Assembly: GCA_016717595.1 (NCBI GenBank)
Contig: JADKFE010000117.1
Coordinates: forward strand, 1 to 10,436
Source: Deltaproteobacteria bacterium
Lineage (GTDB): Bacteria; Myxococcota_A; UBA796; CAJQPC01
Direction of reading: 5' to 3'
Length of the DNA stretch: 10,436 bases
Under the pieces are notes generated by a model that was not told the origin of the DNA, did not search any database, and saw only the letters and a program-made list of their open reading frames with translations. Position numbers and translations under genes: made by a program. The stretch's first letter is position 1, and each line of letters begins with the position of its first letter. This document shows, piece after piece, positions 7,403 through 10,436 of this stretch.

Positions 7403-8729
7403 CGTCGTACTCGGCGCAGGCGTAGCTCACGACGATGAGGTCGGGGCGCCCGTCGCCGTTGAGGTTCGCCACGGTGCCGCGTGTCCAGGCGCGGTCGATC
7501 TCTTCAAGAGGGTCGGGGAGGCTCGTCCAGCCCGCAGCGGAGAGCGCCTCGGGGATCGCCGCGCTCAAGTCCTCGCCGACGGTGTCCCAGGCGTCCACCT
7601 CATCGTTCCAGCTCACGGAGCGGAGGGTCTTCTTCGCCGACCCCGAGCTTGTCTCCCGCTGAATCGTCGTCACGATGGAGAGCGGCTGCTGAGTCTCGCT
7701 GGGCCGGGTGGACGACGAGCCCATCAAGGTCGAGAGGTCGGGCCCATCGGCGTAGTCCACGGTGAAGCGGCTGTAGAACGTGTCATTGACGCTCGCCTCC
7801 ACGGCCACGAGGCGCTCGGTCAGCGCGACGAAAGAGCCGCCGAGGCCGTCGATGCGCCAGTCGTCGCGGGGCTCGTACTCAAAGGTGATCTCGGCGGCCC
7901 CGTAGGTGATGCGCTCGGGCAGTGGCGCGCCTTGGGCCGCGCCGCCGATCTCGCTGTCGCCCAGCGCGTCCAGGGTGCCGTCGTAGTCGGACGGGCGGTA
8001 GTCCCAGGTGATCGTCTGCCCGAAGGGGTTCTGGACCTCGGTGAGCAGCCAGGCCGAGGTCTCGCCCAGGTGAGTCGGCACGTCGGAGCCCGAGCCATCC
8101 ACGCACGGGATCTGGGCGAGGCCCAAGGTGGCGTATTGCTCGCAGGCGTCCGCGATGGGGTCTTCACCCGACAACCAGCGCAGGATCTCGATGATGAAGC
8201 CGTCGTCGGACTCCTCAGCCACGAGCCGCGAGCCATACGTCCAGCGCCAGCCGTCTTTGCGCACAGTCCAGACGTTCGCCTCGTCATCGTACTCAATGCA
8301 GCGACCGTCTTGCTGCTCGGCCTCGTAGCAGTCGGTCTGTGCGTTGTAGTAGAGCCGCTGGCCGTCGAGTCGGAAGCTGGACTCGGCGAGGGCGTCCTCG
8401 TTGTTGTCGAAGCTCATCGGCACCCCGCCCAGGGGGTCGCGGCGCTCGACGCGGGAGAGGCCCGCGAGGGTCCAGCCCATGCCCATGAGGCCCTCACGCA
8501 CGCCGGGGTCGGCGATGAAGGCGATGTCCGGCGTCAGGCCGCCGGGCGCGGGCGGGAGGTCCAAGGGCACGCGGTCGGTCCAGGCGCCTCGGCTGAGCCA
8601 GCCTTCAGGCGTGGCCCCCGCTGCCGGGGAGGCCGAGACCGAGGCCGTGAGCGCGGCGTCCTCTGCGCGGGCGGTGAGCGCGACGAAGACCAACAAGAAC
8701 GACAACCAGAGGCGAGACGCGGCGGGCAT
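7248..8729 (-). CDS. Fragment 1: signal peptide + SpvB-type N-terminal domain + first FG-GAP loop
   Basis: N-terminal piece of the giant gene. After the signal peptide, residues 43-100 match the opening of SpvB/TcB-type N-terminal domains: Gly-rich start, a 'GGLTPDIAF' strand and the hallmark 'LMGMGWTLAGLSRVERR' (residues 81-97). A beta-rich region follows with phrases common to the family ('FRLDGQRLYY', 'EVQNPFGQTITWDY'). The first calcium-loop motif 'ANLNGDGRPDLIVV' is at 421-434 (7428-7469). Genuine sequence ends near residue 443 (about 7403). Past that the frame gives an Arg/Pro-rich tail to a stop at 7248, which is an out-of-frame artefact. Removing one base of the CC at 7402-7403 joins it to fragment 2. 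Six cysteines (at 134, 144, 196, 209, 438 and one more in the next piece) could form disulfides after export; that is inference. Confidence 0.85.
   Translation of the reverse strand: MPAASRLWLSFLLVFVALTARAEDAALTASVSASPAAGATPEGWLSRGAWTDRVPLDLPPAPGGLTPDIAFIADPGVREGLMGMGWTLAGLSRVERRDPLGGVPMSFDNNEDALAESSFRLDGQRLYYNAQTDCYEAEQQDGRCIEYDDEANVWTVRKDGWRWTYGSRLVAEESDDGFIIEILRWLSGEDPIADACEQYATLGLAQIPCVDGSGSDVPTHLGETSAWLLTEVQNPFGQTITWDYRPSDYDGTLDALGDSEIGGAAQGAPLPERITYGAAEITFEYEPRDDWRIDGLGGSFVALTERLVAVEASVNDTFYSRFTVDYADGPDLSTLMGSSSTRPSETQQPLSIVTTIQRETSSGSAKKTLRSVSWNDEVDAWDTVGEDLSAAIPEALSAAGWTSLPDPLEEIDRAWTRGTVANLNGDGRPDLIVVSYACAEYDGDPDGTDPRPRRDDCRRRAGDQVRRARPGLRQQALVLAHLRVHAPHRAALV
8664..8729 (-). other. 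Sec signal peptide of the RHS toxin
   Basis: The first 22 residues have a short basic N-region (Arg6), a hydrophobic core (LWLSFLLVFVAL) and an Ala-Arg-Ala signal-peptidase I site before Glu-Asp. There is no lipobox cysteine, so a lipoprotein is unlikely. It implies Sec export to the periplasm or beyond, unlike the VgrG/T6SS-loaded RHS proteins, which lack signal peptides. Confidence 0.85.
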
Positions 8730-8734
8730 AGAGG

Positions 8735-8740
8735 CTCCTC
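8735..8740 (-). promoter_or_regulatory. Shine-Dalgarno for the RHS toxin gene
   Basis: The minus strand reads GAGGAG followed by five bases and then ATG (8729-8727). This decides the start. The frame stays open upstream to an ATG at 8927, but the 66 extra residues are Arg/Pro-rich and non-conserved in look, and they would bury the signal peptide. Confidence 0.8.
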
Positions 8741-8918
8741 GGCGGGCCTCGTCTTGGGGCCGATCGCCGGGGTGAAGGTGGGTGCCTGAGCTGCGGGCCC
8801 GAGCGCCTTCATCCAAACCGGCGCGGCGGGCTTGGGGACAGCGTAGCGCGGGGGTGTCAGTGAGTGGGAGGTCAGATTGTGGACTTGACCTGGGGATCCC
8901 GTGTTTGAGGGGGGCTGT

Positions 8919-8945
8919 GGGGATCACGGGGATCGCAAGGATCGC
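8919..8945 (+). repeat. Three tandem 9-base GATC repeats
   Basis: GGGGATCAC, GGGGATCGC and AAGGATCGC follow each other without gap, and a fourth GATC sits 11 bases on (8951). A fifth GATC, in the 8-bp palindrome GGGATCCC (8893-8900), lies 27 bases before the first copy, a multiple of the 9-base period. The cluster lies about 190-230 bases upstream of the RHS start. It may be a binding site array or simply a slippage-prone short tandem repeat; nothing here decides. Confidence 0.6.
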
Positions 8946-8995
8946 GGGTGGATCCTTGTAGGGCGCACCTCGATGGCGCGTTGATGCCTCAGCAG

Positions 8996-9021
8996 TCTCG
9001 CGAGGAGGCGCGCCCGCGAGA
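8996..9021. promoter_or_regulatory. Inverted repeat around an 8-bp palindrome
   Basis: Perfect 7-base arms TCTCGCG (8996-9002) and CGCGAGA (9015-9021) flank 12 bases that include the palindrome GGCGCGCC (9007-9014). It sits 108 bases before the CHAT start codon. It could be an operator for a dimeric regulator or a leader hairpin. It lacks a following T-run, so it is not a standard intrinsic terminator. In DNA this GC-rich, chance inverted repeats of this length are not rare. Confidence 0.35.
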
Positions 9022-9128
9022 ATCTACAGCTGGTGCTGTGAAGGCGTCGGCGGCTTAGAAGTGGTGCCCTGCGACCATAAAGCGGGCAATACCTCATCGT
9101 TCCCCGTGCTCCACGCCTTCAGGCAAAC

Positions 9129-10331
9129 ATGCGCCCCTTCACGTTCACGCTCACCCTCGCCGCGACCCCCGACCCGTTTACCTTTCGGGCTATGCTGGCC
9201 TCCGCCGCAGGCCAGGCCGAGGGCCGCGTCGTCCTCCCAGCGGACCTCGTCGCGCCGCTGCACTCCGACGACAAAGCCCTCGCCGACCGTGGCGCTCAGC
9301 TCCTCGCGGCGCTCAGGGCGGATCCCGCCCTCGACGGTGGCTTGCGGGCGGTCGTCGTGGCGGCGGACGGCGCCCCGTTGCAGCTCCTCGTCGCCACCCC
9401 GCCCGCGCCGTCTCGGGCCGCGCTCGCGCCGTGGGAGCTGCTCTGCGAGCCCGGATACTCCCCGATGCTCCGGCGTCTCGGCGGCGCCGTCGTGCGCACG
9501 CTGGATGGCCTTCCCGACGCCGTCCTGCGCCTCTCCGAGTGTCCCCGTGTGCTGGTCGCCTGGGCCTCACCCGCTGGTGTGTGGCCCCTCGACGGCGCGC
9601 CCGTGGCGCAGGGTGTGTGGGTCATCTTGGACGATGCGGAGATCCTCACCTCCCCCCACACGCAGCTGGAGGGATTGCGGGACATGCTCGCCACCGCCAG
9701 GGCCGAGGGGCGGCCTGTCGAGCTGCTCTACGTCCTCTCGCCCGGCGGGGCACAGGCTGAGGAGGCCGCCCACGGGCTTACCTTAGAGGACGCTGACGGC
9801 GCTGCGCGTCACGTCTCGGTGGCTGCATTTTGTGAGGAAATCCGGGGCGCCGCGCCGCGCCTCGTGGTGCTGGCCGGGGGCTGCGATGGAGCTTCATGTG
9901 CGGGGCAGCTCGCCACGGGGCTTGGGCTCCTTGATCCGGCGGGCGCGGATGTGCCCTGCGTGATCGCTGCCCAGCTCCCGCTCTCACCAGACGACCTGGG
10001 CACGATTTGTCAGCGCGTCGCGCTCTTTCTCCGCGCGTTCAGAGGCGATCCCGTCGCCGCGCTCGACGCCACACGCCGCAGCGTTGACGGCACCCTCTGG
10101 GCTTCGCTGGCGCTCTTAAGCCGTCCCAACGCCGTCGGCGGCCCGGTGCTCGGCGGCCCGCCGCCCCTTCGCCGCGCCGCCGTGGACTTGTCTACCGAAC
10201 AACGTGAGGGCCTCCGCACCACCGCGAGGCACGGGAATCCAGCAAGGCGAGAGGCTCCTCGGGATGAGACAGCCGATGCTCGCCGTGGAGCGCCTCCGCG
10301 CGACTTGTCTCGCCGCCGAGCAGGCCGGTGA
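9129..10331 (+). CDS. CHAT-domain (caspase-like) protein, apparently frameshifted near its 3' part
   Basis: ATG at 9129 with a weak AGG (9121-9123) five bases upstream. Residues about 1-335 form a CHAT domain: an N-terminal alpha/beta part, the hallmark 'APWELLCEPGY' (100-110), 'VLVAWASPAG' (141-150), 'RLVVLAGGCDGAS' (244-256) with the candidate nucleophile Cys252, then 'VPCVIAAQLPLSPDDL' (275-290) and 'FLRAFRGDPVAALDATR' (300-316), which is the usual CHAT ending. CHAT proteins are clan CD cysteine peptidases related to caspases and separase, often in bacterial immunity or regulated proteolysis. The expected His of the 'HFxGHG' motif is not found: the equivalent 'LLYVLSPGG' (199-207) has Tyr and Pro at the two His positions. 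From about residue 370 (10236) the frame becomes Arg/Pro-rich and stops at 10331. Dropping one G from 10233-10235 joins the helical continuation in the next entry. No signal peptide; cytoplasmic. Confidence 0.8.
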   Translation: MRPFTFTLTLAATPDPFTFRAMLASAAGQAEGRVVLPADLVAPLHSDDKALADRGAQLLAALRADPALDGGLRAVVVAADGAPLQLLVATPPAPSRAALAPWELLCEPGYSPMLRRLGGAVVRTLDGLPDAVLRLSECPRVLVAWASPAGVWPLDGAPVAQGVWVILDDAEILTSPHTQLEGLRDMLATARAEGRPVELLYVLSPGGAQAEEAAHGLTLEDADGAARHVSVAAFCEEIRGAAPRLVVLAGGCDGASCAGQLATGLGLLDPAGADVPCVIAAQLPLSPDDLGTICQRVALFLRAFRGDPVAALDATRRSVDGTLWASLALLSRPNAVGGPVLGGPPPLRRAAVDLSTEQREGLRTTARHGNPARREAPRDETADARRGAPPRDLSRRRAGR

Positions 10332-10436
10332 TCTCGCGCTGGAGTGCCGCGCGGCGACGGACCTCGGGCGGGCCTGGATGATGCTCAACGAGCCGAAGAA
10401 GGCGCATGAGCGGTTCTTGTTGTCGCTCAGACTCGC
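10240..10436 (+). CDS. Helical TPR-like continuation of the CHAT protein, incomplete at window edge
   Basis: In the +1-shifted frame the sequence from 10240 is open to the window end and reads as amphipathic helices: 'QQGERLLGMRQPMLAVERL', 'RATCLAAEQAGDLALEC', 'AATDLGRAWMMLNEPKKA', 'HERFLLSLRLA'. The pattern (Leu/Ala spacing, 'DLGRAWMMLNEPKKAHERF') fits tetratricopeptide repeats, with the small-residue turn before each B helix. A CHAT domain followed by TPRs would form a peptidase with a C-terminal scaffold for partner binding. The join to the CHAT frame is inferred from a one-base excess in a GGG run. Whether it is one protein or a separate small gene cannot be settled; there is no good start codon context before the first ATG at 10264. 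Confidence 0.6.

Larger units (their letters stand above)
1..8729 (-). pseudogene. Giant SpvB/FG-GAP/RHS polymorphic toxin gene, split by six one-base frameshifts; 3' end off window
   Basis: This is the whole reconstructed gene; its pieces are listed separately. Successive minus-strand reading frames each give family-like protein, and where one stops making sense another takes over within a few codons. Junctions: near 7402-7403 (extra base), 6866-6867 (missing base), 5967-5968 (missing base), 5161-5166 (missing base), 2093-2095 (extra base) and 1557-1561 (extra base in a run of five). The net shift is zero, giving about 2,909 codons before the window edge. Domain order: signal peptide (1-22), SpvB-like N-terminus (about 45-330), FG-GAP/VCBS loops (about 418-860), TcB-like middle (about 860-1190), YD/RHS repeats (about 1190-2400), RHS core (about 2503-2544), variable C-terminus. 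By family knowledge such proteins are secreted and the RHS shell encloses a C-terminal toxin. No segment has an internal nonsense codon, which favours sequencing errors or very recent damage over old decay. Confidence 0.85.
8730..9128. other. Divergent intergenic region between RHS toxin and CHAT gene
   Basis: The 399 bases between two divergent start codons should hold both promoters. I see the RHS Shine-Dalgarno, a GATC-containing direct-repeat cluster and an inverted repeat, listed separately. A short hairpin-capable sequence ACAGC-TGGT-GCTGT lies at 9026-9039. No -35/-10 pair with acceptable spacing stands out on either strand. The stretch 9054-9080 (TTAGAA ... CATAAA, about 15 bases apart) is the least bad candidate for the CHAT gene, but it is too weak to annotate. 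No RNA gene or small coding region is convincing. Confidence 0.7.

Noticed and set aside
7338..8789. Plus-strand open frame of 483 codons opposite the SpvB region
   Set aside because: It is a shadow of fragments 1 and 2, with biased Val/Gly/Ala/Arg composition and no recognisable motif.
8885..8890. TTGACC as a -35 element
   Set aside because: No acceptable -10 sequence lies 16-18 bases downstream.
8730..8927. Upstream ATG at 8927 extending the RHS gene by 66 residues
   Set aside because: The extension is Arg/Pro-rich and would place the signal peptide internally; the ATG at 8729 has GAGGAG at five bases.
9061..9786. Overlapping plus-strand frame of 241 codons inside the CHAT gene
   Set aside because: Ser/Arg/Pro-rich out-of-frame translation; the CHAT frame carries the PWELL and Cys motifs.
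1..10436. CRISPR array, tRNA, rRNA, insertion sequence or intrinsic terminator
   Set aside because: No direct-repeat/spacer pattern, cloverleaf, transposase, terminal inverted repeats or GC stem with T-run was seen; the many recurring short words in the RHS gene come from protein repeats.

Overview
The window is very GC-rich, with strong G/C preference at third codon positions. It holds only two genes, in divergent orientation, and both run off a window edge. The gene types (a Sec-exported SpvB/RHS giant protein and a CHAT-domain protein with a helical tail) and the composition fit a large-genome predatory or soil/aquatic lineage such as Myxococcota or relatives. That placement is inference from style; no marker gene is present.

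Left and centre (1-8729, minus strand): one giant gene, start codon at 8729-8727, running past the left edge. Read through its breaks it gives a precursor of more than 2,900 residues. In order it has a Sec signal peptide, an SpvB-type N-terminal domain, a set of FG-GAP/VCBS calcium loops, a TcB-like middle part containing an apparent EF-hand pair, about twenty YD/RHS repeats, an RHS-associated core, and at least 365 residues of variable C-terminal region. That region has a cysteine cluster, a Gly/Asp linker, two hydrophobic Gly-rich stretches and, at the very edge, the start of a His-His nuclease-like motif. This is the layout of a polymorphic toxin: an exported RHS cage carrying a C-terminal effector. 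The reading frame changes six times by single-base indels. Four fit a short C/G run (near 7402, 6866, 5967 and 1557), one is ambiguous (5161-5164) and one is not a clear run (near 2093). No segment contains an in-frame nonsense codon. The indels are either sequencing/assembly errors or very recent decay.

Middle-right (8730-9128): a 399-base divergent intergenic region. It has a good Shine-Dalgarno for the RHS gene, a cluster of 9-base GATC-containing direct repeats and a 7-bp-arm inverted repeat around an 8-bp palindrome. No convincing promoter can be named.

Right (9129-10436, plus strand): a CHAT (caspase-like) domain protein. The Cys region is present, but the usual GHG histidine position is occupied by a Ser-Pro-Gly-Gly sequence. 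After a further apparent one-base frameshift near 10233-10240 it continues into a helical TPR-like region to the window edge. Seven one-base shifts over both genes point to consensus errors. A link between the two genes is not shown beyond their divergent placement.
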